Shown piece by piece: positions 14,229 through 22,490 of a stretch of 64,000 nt of DNA. The position numbers and the translations under genes are program-made. The first letter of the stretch is position 1. Each line of letters starts with the position of its first letter. Below the pieces are notes generated by a model that was not told the origin of the DNA, searched no databases, and saw nothing but the letters and a program-made list of their open reading frames with translations. Source of the DNA: Prorocentrum cordatum (lineage: Eukaryota; Sar; Dinophyceae; Prorocentrales; Prorocentraceae). The stretch covers positions 1 through 64,000 of the forward strand of contig CAUYUJ010014594.1 of assembly GCA_963575745.1 (NCBI GenBank), written 5' to 3'.

Positions 14229-14363
14229 GATCGGAATAATCGATTCCGATTACTCCGATCATTCAATGATCGGAATAATCGGATCCGATTACTCCGACCA
14301 TCCAATGATCGGAATAATCGGATCCGATTATTCCGATCATACCGGCGCCAGCGAGCGTCGCTA

Positions 14364-14426
14364 ATAACAACAACAACAACAACAGCAGCAGCAGCAGCAG
14401 CAGCAACAACAACAACAACAAGCATA
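14364..14426. repeat. AAC/CAG trinucleotide array
   Basis: (AAC)n, then (CAG)n, then (AAC)n, directly after the satellite edge. Confidence 0.9.
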
Positions 14427-14531
14427 ATCCCCACCACGGATCCCCACTTAAGCCACGCACCCAGGGACAATGAATGACCGCTCGGCCACCTCACTCTGAT
14501 CATTACAATTCGGGGCTCAGACATGCTGCGG

Positions 14532-15000
14532 GCGAGGTGGTCTGGCCCGTTTCGCCTGAGACATCCTCGAACTCTGGGCTCCGAGGGGGAGGGGGGAGGA
14601 GCGAGGAGGGGCCAGATCCAAACGAACCAATCGATTTCACTTCTGTGTCGAATAGTGCTCTGGGAGGGGTCTGGGCGCCGCCTGGAACATCCTCGGAACT
14701 GAGCTCCCAAATCTCGCGCGCAAGGTGGTCCAGCCCGTTTCGCCTGAGAAATCCTCGCAACTCGGGGCTCCCAGGAAATGTGCGCGAGGTGGTCTGGCGC
14801 GTTTCGCTTGGGACATCCTCGCAATTCGGGGCTCCCAGAAAATGTGAGCGAGGTGGTCTGGCGCGCTTCGCTTGGGACATCCTCGGGACTCTGCGCCCCG
14901 AGAGGGAGGCAAGAGGAGCGAGGAGGTGCCAGACCTGAACGCACCATTCGATTGCACGTCTGTTGTTGAGTTGTGCTCTGGGAAGGCCCGGGCGCCCCTG
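14532..15000. repeat. 316-bp tandem duplication with ~64-bp subrepeats
   Basis: The word GCGAGGTGGTCTGGC, followed by CGTTTCGC and CATCCTCG, recurs at about 14532, 14720, 14783 and 14847 with a ~64-bp step. A longer segment around 14562-14690 (GGGAGGAGCGAGGAGGGGCC to the GTGCTCTGGGA region) recurs at 14878-15000, an offset of 316 bp. No convincing protein is encoded. The open frames on both strands are repeat-driven. Confidence 0.8.
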
Positions 15001-15065
15001 GCCCGACGGAGGTAGCCGGCGCCGAGGAGCGAGCACGATTCCTCGGTGAACTGCAAGGGCTGATC

Positions 15066-15576
15066 GGGGGGGAGCCATGCTGGAGGAAATCGTGGCGATG
15101 CCTCGACTAGAGCGCGGCCGGCAAGGAGGAGGCAAGATAGGGGAGGAGAAGGTAAAACGAGCTCCGAGATGCTGTGCGAGAGGAAAAGTAAAGGAGCAAG
15201 ACAGGACCAAGCTCAAACGCTACCTGCTTGAGGGCATCCCTGACGTAGCGGAGGAAGCGGAGAAGATGAGGGAAGAGGAGCAAGAGCAGCAGGAGGAGCA
15301 GGAGAGAGCAGAGCAGAGCCGCGCCGATGATCCGATGAGGTCAACCGCCTTGAACAACCGCACCCTGCAGGGCCACAAGGGAAAACAAAAAACGGATCAG
15401 GCGTTCGAGAACCATTTGAGGGGCCCGAGATTCTGTGGGGCCCTGCAGGGGGATTCCACTGGCATATCAGCGAGACCCCCAAAAAGGGGACACCTAGGGG
15501 GCTCGCCTATGCACTCCCTCCACTGAACAGGGCCGAGGGACGGCGACGCATTAAACCGACCCCAGCACAACCCCTT
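15066..15576. other. Flank downstream of the retrotransposon ORFs (possible 3' UTR)
   Basis: This ~510-bp stretch follows the last retrotransposon frame on the minus strand. A plus-strand frame at 15077-15526 (149 codons, Glu/Gln-rich middle) is open, but its composition is low-complexity and I do not recognise it. No A-rich tail or target-site duplication was identified, so the 3' end of the element is not fixed. Confidence 0.35.
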
Positions 15577-15915
15577 TCAGTCCTCCTCGGCGCGGCGCGG
15601 CACGGCCCAGACGTCGGAGGTCCGCAGGGAACCCGAGAGACGACCCTCGCCCAGGGAACTCGCGGCCAACCGAAGCTGGCGGGAGGCCTCCGAAAGCCTC
15701 TGGAGCGTCTCAACGCCTAAGGAGGCCTGAATGGGGGGGGTCCTAAAGAAAAGTCTAACCTCCAGGGCCCCATCCGAGTACTCGAGGATCGGGGAGAGGG
15801 TCCGAGCCTGGAGGGCGAGGAGGGTTCCGTCTGGGAGGCGGCCCTGGAGGTACAACTCCGCGGCACGGCGAGAGCCGTTGATAGATTGCAACCTGAAACG
15901 TGCAGGTCGACTCAT
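15577..15915 (-). CDS. ORF3 of the retrotransposon (function unknown)
   Basis: A 112-residue frame begins MSRPARFRLQSINGSRRAAE. Its ATG (15915-15913) overlaps the TGA of ORF2 (15914-15912) as ATGA. It is in frame with ORF1, which is open throughout, so it could also be the C terminus of a giant ORF1 reading. The protein has alternating hydrophobic stretches (LYLQGRLPDGTLLALQ, LEVRLFF) and a helical end (ETLQRLSEASRQLRLAASSL). No domain was recognised. The ATGA overlap resembles the stop-restart arrangement known between ORFs of some LINEs. Confidence 0.55.
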   Translation of the reverse strand: MSRPARFRLQSINGSRRAAELYLQGRLPDGTLLALQARTLSPILEYSDGALEVRLFFRTPPIQASLGVETLQRLSEASRQLRLAASSLGEGRLSGSLRTSDVWAVPRRAEED

Positions 15916-18900
15916 AGCTCGTCGTCGTCCTTGTCCTTGTCCCTGCCGTCGGGCGCCGCCGCTGGTTTGTCCTTCATCCCAAGCTGCGCCAGCAGCTTGG
16001 AGGCTTCGCGCTCCAGCCCGCCTCTCGGCGGCGCCCCTGGGAGAAAGCGCACGGTCTGGTCCTTCTTGTCCGTGCCTGCCGCCATGACCGTCTGCTGGAC
16101 CGCCTCCATCAGCGAAGCTGTGCCGTCTCCCCAAGGGTTCGCCTGCTGCGGGATGCCGAGCATGATCTGGAGCTTGAACCTGTCGGGCTTGGTGAGCTTC
16201 TTCTTGTCGTACCAGCAGGCCTTGAGTCGGAAGTGGCGGCAGTGGATCGCCAGCGTCTCGAGCGCCGACGGGGCTAGGATGACCTTCCGCCAGTAGTCCT
16301 GGAACACCGTCTGCGCTGCCGCTGGAGTCGTGCTGGCCCCCTCCGTGCTGCAGGCCCACTTGATGAACGCCTTGAACACGTGCGGCCAAGGGGGGCCGTG
16401 CTGGTGGTCCTTGCCGTCGGCCTTGCAGTTCTCGGCGTACGTCTTGCCCGTCTCCTGCAGCACCTTGACGAACGGGACCTCTGCCCCGACCATGTACGAG
16501 GTGTAGCAGGCGCCAGTCACCTCGGCCAGCTCGCGCGCGTTGGTGAGGGCGAGCCTCGTGAGGACGACCAGGAGCGCCGCCAGCGCCCCTCCCTTGCCGT
16601 TCTTCTGGTTGGCCTGCGCCTCTTGCCCGAGCTCCGCGAGCAATCGGGCCTGCTTGGCACCCTTGGAGTCGCTGGTCTCCAGGCCCTTGCGTTTCCCGAC
16701 CGCCCAGCTGGGCTCGTCGAGATCCATCGCCTCCAAGCACGAGCGGGAGGTCCTCGAAATGGATGCGCGTATGGAGGTGGAGAGCAGGCTCGGAAAGAAC
16801 TTGAGCCTCACATAGTCGGCAACAAAATGGGCCTGTCGGCGGGGCAAGCTCGAGAGTGGTACTGAGCTGAACCTTGCAGAAGCCCGAAGCGAACGAGTCC
16901 AGCACGTGGTTGTAAGCCGAGTTGCGAGGCTGGAACCTGCTGCAACACACGAAGCACGAAGCGCCCTGGACAGCCTCAGCCAACAGTGTTTTGTAACCAT
17001 GAGCGGCCCGAACGTGAACGAGCCACTGACGCTTCGTTAGGAACCATTTGGCGCAGTTCCCGACGGAGCAGCGAAAGCCCTCACCTTGTCCAGCGGGGAC
17101 CTCAGGTGGTGCCTCTTGATGGGGGCCAGAAGAGCCTGCAGGAGGAATGCTGACCGAGAGCCACGCGGCCCTGACGACCGAGAGGTCCAGCTCCGTGAAC
17201 CAGTCCCGCAAGTCCCCCTCCTCGGGAAACTCCAAAGGGGCTCCTGACCAGGACCGCATATCCTCCTCAGTGTCCACAGACGTCCTCCGAAGCGCCTCGA
17301 AGTCCCTGACGTACTGGATGGCCCAGGGGTTCGCCGTCTCCGTGAGATGACCCTCGGGTGAAAGGGTTCGGAGGCCTCGCATTTTCTCGATGTACATGTC
17401 CCCAAAGAGGGGGGCCCACTCGCCTAAGTGTCGCGCGGGCTCTCGAGCCCATTGCTGGTACCACCGCAGACGTCTGACACGGAACTCGATCTCGAGAGGA
17501 GGGACCCGCCAATACCTCAAGACCGCCTCGGAAGGGACCGAACGAGCGTGGCCCCCCTCCCAAGACGTCGCGCCCCCCCTCATGGCTTTGCGCCCGAAGA
17601 AGACGACCCGCGCCGTGAGCTGGTCGATCTGGCTGGGGGTCGGCAGGAAGGCCTCGCAGGCGGAGCACGCGGGGCCCACGACCCTGGCCAGGAACACGGC
17701 TCGTCGCTCGGTGTAGGCGATCCCCCGAGCGTACCAATATTTTCCCATGGAGAAGAAACCCGCCGAGATGGCCGCCAGGCGGGCCGAAAGCTCGGCCCGA
17801 AACGAACAGTTACCCATGACCTGGCCTCCAAGATGTCGGGTAGAGTCTGCTGGGGCCCCTGCAAGAAGAACTTTTTTTTCCGCCACTTCACGCCGACGTG
17901 CATGTAGCCCCGTGCCCACGAAGGACAGGAGGCTGACGTTCTTGGCTGGGTTGAGCGCGTAGCCGTGGCGTCGGAGCTCAGCAGAGAGAAGCAAGTCGTA
18001 TGCTCGGGACCACCGCGCGAGCTCCGCGGCCGTGGCCTGGTCGGGCGGCACCACGATCTTCCGAATGGCATCGTCTACGTATGAGTGAAACGCCAAATCA
18101 AGAAGAACCTCCTCACCGTCAAAATTGAGCGTGAGCTGGCACCAGGTAGCCGTCTCGGGGCCAAACTCTACGAACTGTTCCTGCACCTTCGCAAAGACGG
18201 TGCTGATGTCCCGCACAAAGACTTTCACCGCCCACGGGTCGCCAATGAGAGCCCCGACGCTGGGGCGCACGCAGAGGTCGCCGAACATCACGGCGGCAAA
18301 GCGGAAACGCTGGCGGCCGAACGAAACCTGGTCGTCCTTCATGATGCTCTGATTGGCGTCTGCGAGGCTGTCCCAGTTGGTGGACGCGAAGGCGTTGGTG
18401 ATGTCCTTGAGGTCGGTGACGTGATTGAGGCCGAGGGAGCGCAGCTTCCATGTACACAGCTGCTGGCCCAGTATGGCCGTCTCTCTGCGCCGATGAGGTA
18501 CGCAGCCATGAGCGAAAAGAGGTTCGTCCTGCAGCTCGTGTGGGTCCATAGCCGTGGCCATGAAGCCCTTGCCGAAAGGGTCGAGGAGATGAATGACTCT
18601 CTTCCAGGTGAGCGCCACTCCTTGACTCAGATGCCACACGAGCGGGACCTGGCCCGAACGTCGGAGCCTGTGGAGGAAGGTCACCAAGAAACGCCACGTG
18701 TGCTCCTGGTCGATCTGCGGTGTCTCGTAGCCAACTCCGTGGTAGCGCCTGGACACTCGGCGGTACGGGTGAAGCAGCATCCACCATAGCTCCAGCGGGA
18801 CCGACCACGGAGGGCAAGCACGACGCTTGGGGGCCCGTCGTAGCCAATCACGTAGCTCTCTAAGTCGGCGCTTAGCCCAGCTCAGGCCCTCCTCGGTCCA

Positions 18901-20523
18901 CGGGGCGATGAACTGCTGCGCCTCCTGGCCCGTGACGTCGTGGTAGATGTAGTCCTCGGCCTGCTTGACCCAGTCGATGTGGGTGGCCGCCATGCCCCCC
19001 TCGCCAGCCGGCAGCGACCAGCGCTCGGCCAACTCCTCCCCAGTGGGGAGGGCCACAGGCGCCCGTCGGTAGTCTCTCTTGCGGGGGCCCACGCCTGTGC
19101 CAGCGAGAAGTCGGGAAAGGCGGGCCACCTCGGCGCTGCGTCCATGACGTCGGGCCTGGTTGAGCTCGTCGACTGTGTCGATTCGCCACGTCGCCCAGTA
19201 CTGTCTGCGGGCCGAGCGAAGCCACTTGGTGTGGCGTCGGAGCTGCCACTGCACGGAGAGGAGGGCCAGCGCGCCGTCGGCGCCGTCCGAAAAGTGGTCG
19301 TCACTGAGCTGGAGTCGGAGGGCCCGCTGTTGGTCCAAGAGCGGCTGGATGGTGGCGGCCAGTGTGCGATATCCAGGGCGGTACTCGGGGGCCTGGGCAA
19401 AGTGCTTGCTGCCTATCGTCATCATAGCGTCCATCATGAAACCCCAGTCGGCGTTGGGTGTCTGCTCCTCGTTCTGGATGGTGGCCCACTCGTCAGCATG
19501 CTCACGTAAGTAGGTCTCGAGCTCGATGAGGAAGGCCGCGCGGCCTTGGCCCGAGCGAAGCGACTGCATAAGCGCCTCACGGTTCCAGCGGATGGCCCGC
19601 GGCAAGTAGCCCAGGCGGCGATGCTCCGTCATGTCGCAGTGAATGTGAGAGTCCGTGGTGGCCGAGATTGAATAGTACATGCAGGCGTGGACTGGGACGT
19701 GGTCCCTGGGCGAGCGGGTGGCGATAACCTGCAGCTCTCTGCCCAAACGACGAAGCGGCCCCGCCGAGGTGATGTCGCCCAGGCAGGCCTTGGGCACGAA
19801 TATGAAATCGATCTGCGAGGCCGTCGTCGAACCGAAGTACGTCGGGCCCAGGCCTATGTAACTGTTGACCGCCACCATGCCAAGCTCCTCCATGAGGGGC
19901 AGGATGCTGGTCGCGGCGTAGCGCTGCTTGTCCAGAGCCAGCGGGCCGCTGACGTCGGAAGTAGTGGGCCGCCACTGGGGGTCGCCGTCGAGCTGGTGTA
20001 GTCCGAGCCCTGAGTTCAGGTCGATGCAGAAGATGGGGAGGACCCGCTTGGAGCTGAGGTAGGGCAGCGAGCGGAGCCAGTCCGTGAGCGCATCACAGGT
20101 GCGGCGGTAGACGTCCTGGCCGCCCTTGACGGGCGGCGGTGGGTAGTAGGCTGAGCAGACGCCGAGGTCGTACCTGGAGCACCTGGCGCGGAGCGCGAGC
20201 CCGCGCCCCGCCAGAGACCCAGCAGGCGTCCAAGTGTGCGTCACGGAAGCCTTCTTCACCTTGGCCCCCAGGATGATGCTGCAGCCCGCGCTCTTGTTGG
20301 TATACGGCCCGCGAGCCCACCCGCTCTCTATACACCAATTGTGATCTCCTGCCTTTCGCCAGCGTGCCTCCCAGGGTCTCTCACGCCCGTGGCCCTTGGC
20401 AGTCGTGCCGTTCAGGCACACGAAGTCGTAGGCTCGGCAGGCCTGTGCGATCGCGGTGAGCCTCTCCCCGCTGGACGCGTGCAAGGGGTTATACTGGAGC
20501 ACTCGAAGGCGGCTGCCGACCAT
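15577..20523 (-). CDS. ORF1: EEP endonuclease-reverse transcriptase-zinc finger polyprotein
   Basis: I chose ATG 20523 because the EEP fold starts right after it (VLQYN, residues 8-12); ATG 20574 is also possible. The endonuclease continues through DLNSGLG (168-174), SQIDF (236-240) and RDHVP (273-277). These match the Asp/Asn, S-x-ID and DH catalytic boxes of LINE endonucleases. The usual catalytic Glu is not visible: FVCLNGT stands where family members have LQE. In the reverse transcriptase, motif A is DITNAF (Asp 707), motif B is GALIGDP (757-763), motif C is YVDD (815-818), motif D is YALNPAKN (855-862) and motif E follows near 898. Zinc fingers: Cys1152/Cys1157/His1170/His1175, Cys1190/Cys1193/His1206/Cys1216 and Cys1235/Cys1238/His1251/His1255. 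The protein would make target-primed cDNA copies. After residue ~1265 (position 16728) the frame stays open to 15577, but the recognisable protein switches to the +1 frame (ORF2), and only the last 112 codons (ORF3) again look coding. Confidence 0.88.
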   Translation of the reverse strand: MVGSRLRVLQYNPLHASSGERLTAIAQACRAYDFVCLNGTTAKGHGRERPWEARWRKAGDHNWCIESGWARGPYTNKSAGCSIILGAKVKKASVTHTWTPAGSLAGRGLALRARCSRYDLGVCSAYYPPPPVKGGQDVYRRTCDALTDWLRSLPYLSSKRVLPIFCIDLNSGLGLHQLDGDPQWRPTTSDVSGPLALDKQRYAATSILPLMEELGMVAVNSYIGLGPTYFGSTTASQIDFIFVPKACLGDITSAGPLRRLGRELQVIATRSPRDHVPVHACMYYSISATTDSHIHCDMTEHRRLGYLPRAIRWNREALMQSLRSGQGRAAFLIELETYLREHADEWATIQNEEQTPNADWGFMMDAMMTIGSKHFAQAPEYRPGYRTLAATIQPLLDQQRALRLQLSDDHFSDGADGALALLSVQWQLRRHTKWLRSARRQYWATWRIDTVDELNQARRHGRSAEVARLSRLLAGTGVGPRKRDYRRAPVALPTGEELAERWSLPAGEGGMAATHIDWVKQAEDYIYHDVTGQEAQQFIAPWTEEGLSWAKRRLRELRDWLRRAPKRRACPPWSVPLELWWMLLHPYRRVSRRYHGVGYETPQIDQEHTWRFLVTFLHRLRRSGQVPLVWHLSQGVALTWKRVIHLLDPFGKGFMATAMDPHELQDEPLFAHGCVPHRRRETAILGQQLCTWKLRSLGLNHVTDLKDITNAFASTNWDSLADANQSIMKDDQVSFGRQRFRFAAVMFGDLCVRPSVGALIGDPWAVKVFVRDISTVFAKVQEQFVEFGPETATWCQLTLNFDGEEVLLDLAFHSYVDDAIRKIVVPPDQATAAELARWSRAYDLLLSAELRRHGYALNPAKNVSLLSFVGTGLHARRREVAEKKVLLAGAPADSTRHLGGQVMGNCSFRAELSARLAAISAGFFSMGKYWYARGIAYTERRAVFLARVVGPACSACEAFLPTPSQIDQLTARVVFFGRKAMRGGATSWEGGHARSVPSEAVLRYWRVPPLEIEFRVRRLRWYQQWAREPARHLGEWAPLFGDMYIEKMRGLRTLSPEGHLTETANPWAIQYVRDFEALRRTSVDTEEDMRSWSGAPLEFPEEGDLRDWFTELDLSVVRAAWLSVSIPPAGSSGPHQEAPPEVPAGQGEGFRCSVGNCAKWFLTKRQWLVHVRAAHGYKTLLAEAVQGASCFVCCSRFQPRNSAYNHVLDSFASGFCKVQLSTTLELAPPTGPFCCRLCEAQVLSEPALHLHTRIHFEDLPLVLGGDGSRRAQLGGRETQGPGDQRLQGCQAGPIARGARARGAGQPEERQGRGAGGAPGRPHEARPHQRARAGRGDWRLLHLVHGRGRGPVRQGAAGDGQDVRRELQGRRQGPPARPPLAARVQGVHQVGLQHGGGQHDSSGSADGVPGLLAEGHPSPVGARDAGDPLPPLPTQGLLVRQEEAHQARQVQAPDHARHPAAGEPLGRRHSFADGGGPADGHGGRHGQEGPDRALSPRGAAERRAGARSLQAAGAAWDEGQTSGGARRQGQGQGRRRAMSRPARFRLQSINGSRRAAELYLQGRLPDGTLLALQARTLSPILEYSDGALEVRLFFRTPPIQASLGVETLQRLSEASRQLRLAASSLGEGRLSGSLRTSDVWAVPRRAEED
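15912..16727 (-). CDS. ORF2 of the retrotransposon (function unknown)
   Basis: A 271-residue frame starts MDLDEPSWAVGKRKG and ends in an acidic Lys/Asp tail (DKDKDDDEL). It lies +1 relative to ORF1 and overlaps it completely. Codon choice and protein-like composition (LAALLVVLTRLALTNARELA, then a helical middle with FKAFIKWAC) favour this frame over the Gly/Arg/Gln-rich ORF1-frame reading. Proteins with the pattern 'LTRLxLxNAxELxEVTGAxY' are, from memory, frequent in dinoflagellate retroelement neighbourhoods, but I cannot name a domain. It could be produced by +1 frameshifting near 16730, as a separate product from its own ATG, or the break could be a mutation. Confidence 0.7.
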   Translation of the reverse strand: MDLDEPSWAVGKRKGLETSDSKGAKQARLLAELGQEAQANQKNGKGGALAALLVVLTRLALTNARELAEVTGACYTSYMVGAEVPFVKVLQETGKTYAENCKADGKDHQHGPPWPHVFKAFIKWACSTEGASTTPAAAQTVFQDYWRKVILAPSALETLAIHCRHFRLKACWYDKKKLTKPDRFKLQIMLGIPQQANPWGDGTASLMEAVQQTVMAAGTDKKDQTVRFLPGAPPRGGLEREASKLLAQLGMKDKPAAAPDGRDKDKDDDEL

Positions 20524-20580
20524 CTCGCGCACGAGCAGGAGCCAGCAGCCCACACTGAAACATCTAGAAGCCATCGGAAA

Positions 20581-21265
20581 CGAGGTAAGATGTGAGAGGG
20601 ATGTCTCTGAGAAGAGGCATGCAGGTGGTGTGGGAGCTGGGCGCCTGTCGCCCTGGGCACCTGTGCGGGCGCTCCTGACCCAGATGCCTTGGAGGAGCAG
20701 GAGGAGCAGGAGGAGCAGGAGGAAAGAGACGAGGACACGAGGAAAAGGGGAAGGGGGAGGGGGAGGGGGAGGAGGACAAGCTAGGTGCGCTCGCGTCATA
20801 TCTGACGTCCTACCCCTCCCTCCCATCCCTTACCATGGCGCTGATTTTCTCTATCCGCGGACGCGTGTCGTAGCGGACCTGTGGCTCCGCGCGCGCGTGC
20901 GTAGTGGGTGGTGGTGCGCGTGCGTGCGTGCGCGTGCGTGTGTGCGTGGGTTGTGGTGGTGGTGGTGGTGGTGGTGGTGGTGTGGTGGTGGTGTGGTGGT
21001 GCTGGTGGTGGTGGTGGTGGTGTGGTGGTGGTGTGTGTGGTGGTGGTGGTGGTGGTGGTGGTGGTGGTGGTGGTGGTGGTGGTGCGGCGCGGTGGTGGCG
21101 GGCGGATGGGCGCGCGAGAAAGAGGCCCGCGCTGGGGCGAGAACGCCATCCTGAACGACGGAGGCCAAACACCGATCCGAAAATGAGGCCCACGCTGCAG
21201 CGGGAGCACGATTCGGAACGATTCGGGAGCAGAAATGAGGCCGGCGCCTCAGCGAGAGCAGCATT
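20581..21265. repeat. Dispersed repeat copy 1, with internal GGAGCA and GGT arrays
   Basis: The segment at 20781-20815 (CTAGGTGCGC, then TCTGACGTCCTAC) and the one at 21122-21215 (GCTGGGGCGAGAACGCCATC, then TGAACGACG and ATGAGGCC) both recur in the same order at 45525-45557 and 45900-45985. The middle is a (GGT)n array at 20947-21082 here and a GCAGGAGCAG array in the other copy. I see no coding capacity in it. Confidence 0.6.
20947..21082. repeat. (GGT)n microsatellite
   Basis: About 135 bp of GTG/GGT triplets with short TG interruptions. Confidence 0.95.
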
Positions 21266-21398
21266 TTGAAAAAAAACGCAAGCGAAAACCCAACTCCCGG
21301 GAATCCTGTGTGTAAAAAACAGTACGCGGGGGGGGGGTCTACTACTCCCTGGACGCCATCAGGGGAAGAGGGAGAGTAGTATTCATATTGACTAATTG

Positions 21399-21941
21399 TG
21401 GAGGAGGAGGAGGAATGCGACTACGAGGAAGAGGAGGAGCAGGAGCATTCCGAGGAGGAGGAGGAGGAGGAGGAGGAGGGCGAGGAGGAGGAGGAGGAGG
21501 ATCACTGCGAAGCGGAGAAGGGCGAGGAGCATGAGGATTAGTATGAGGAAAACAAGGAGGAGCACGGCGAGCAGGAGAAGGAGGAGAAACACAAGGAAGA
21601 GGTCGATGCCGAGGCAGAGGATGAATAGAAGGAGGATGATGAGGATGATGAGGAGGAATGAGAAAACGAAGAGGAGGGAGGAGGAATGAGGAGGAGTGGA
21701 AGGAGAAATGAAAACGATAATGAGGAAGGAGAAAACGAAAATGAGGAATGATGAGGAGGATGAGGAGGATGATGCGGGGGACGAGGAGGAGTGAGATGAG
21801 GATATACAGGAGGCGGAGGAGGAGGAGGAGGAGGTCGAGGAGGAGGTGGAAGAGGAGGAGGAAGAGGAGGGGGAGGGGGAGGGGGAGGAGGGGGAGGAGG
21901 AAGAGGAGAAGGAGGAGGGGGAGGAGGAGGGGAGGACCAAT
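21399..21941. repeat. Long polypurine GAG/GGA tract
   Basis: About 540 bp in which the plus strand is almost entirely G and A (GAGGAGGAG with AAG/AAC interruptions). Open frames here give only Glu/Arg or, on the minus strand, Ser/Leu/Pro runs. Purine mirror repeats of this kind can form triplex (H-DNA). Confidence 0.9.
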
Positions 21942-22066
21942 GTAAACCCAAGGGTCATCAACGGTGTCAAAATAAACCCTCCCTCCAAGCTCCCTCTTCA
22001 TAGGCCTCTACGAAGGTTCATATCCATTGAGGGAACTGCCTCGGTGGAAGACAACCGATTGAAGAC

Positions 22067-22260
22067 CCTGAAGCATGCCGAAACATTGTTCTCGGGATTC
22101 CAACGCTACGGATCATCCTGACTGTTGCGTCTTGACGATCCTGAATCGTGCCAGAACGCCAATCCTGGGACTTCAACACCGCGAATCAACGTGACTGCTG
22201 CACCCGCATAATCCTGAATCCTTCCAGAGCGCTACTTCTGAGACGTTGATCATGGGAAGC
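22067..22260. repeat. 73-bp tandem repeat, ~2.7 diverged copies
   Basis: CCTGAA starts recur at 22067, 22140 and 22213 (exact 73-bp step), each followed by similar CC(A)GAGCGC and ACTTC-type words. It abuts the 83-bp repeat that follows. Confidence 0.7.
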
Positions 22261-22261
22261 A

Positions 22262-22490
22262 GTGAAACTCTTGCAAATGATACAAACGAATGTGCGCGGC
22301 CAAAAGGCAAGAGCCGCATTTTGAAAGCGCCTCGCCCTCAATCCGTGAAACTCTTGCAAATGCTTTAAATGAATGTGCGAGGCGCGAAGACGAGAATCGC
22401 ATTTTGAAAACGACTCGCCCTCATTCCGTGAAACCCTTGCAAAGTTGTACAAAGAATGCGCGCGCCGCTAAGGCGAGAGGCAAATTCCCT
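22262..22490. repeat. 83-bp tandem repeat, ~2.7 copies
   Basis: GTGAAACTCTTGCAAA or its variants begin at 22262, 22345 and 22428, an exact 83-bp step. Each unit continues with GAATGTGCG, a short A/G-rich part, CGCATTTTGAAA and CTCGCCCTCA. Confidence 0.85.

Larger units (their letters stand above)
1..14345. repeat. Three-tier satellite array (39-bp monomer, 183-bp higher-order unit)
   Basis: The basic monomer is 39 bp and begins ATGATCGGAATAATC. It is a near-perfect palindrome centred on GGATCC, with about three GATC sites per copy. Three monomers plus a 66-bp variant segment (around GGGCTCCATTTTGGAATCTG) make a 183-bp higher-order unit; its GGCGTAATAGG landmark falls at 1626 and 1809, for example. 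About 60 such units are recognisable from 1286 to 13650. The first 1 kb uses a different monomer mix, with AGATGCG variants and GATTGTATTGG links. The left end is cut by the window. The right end is at about 14345, where ordinary sequence and an AAC/CAG array begin. Both 39 and 183 are multiples of three, so two of three frames on each strand stay open for hundreds of codons (the longest is 4564-7485). I treat these as repeat by-products, not genes. Confidence 0.95.
15577..20574 (-). mobile_element. Non-LTR (LINE-type) retrotransposon, largely intact
   Basis: A ~5-kb minus-strand unit encodes an apurinic-type endonuclease (EEP fold), a reverse transcriptase with a YVDD box and three zinc fingers. 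Two short frames (ORF2, ORF3) follow. The main frame has no internal stops, so the copy is probably young. The upstream edge is uncertain: candidate starts are ATG at 20574 or 20523, and further upstream the frame runs into a GGAGCA/GAG microsatellite that adds only Leu and Pro runs. LTRs, integrase and protease are absent. The flanks are satellite-like DNA on both sides. Confidence 0.88.

Noticed and set aside
1-14345. CRISPR-like array
   Set aside because: The repeats are contiguous without unique spacers, and there are no cas genes. The sequence is eukaryotic in character.
16380-19513. Several plus-strand open frames opposite the retrotransposon
   Set aside because: They are antisense shadows of GC-rich coding sequence. 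The minus frame carries all conserved motifs.
21342-22001. Leu/Pro-rich minus frame as a membrane protein
   Set aside because: It derives entirely from the GAG polypurine tract read in antisense.
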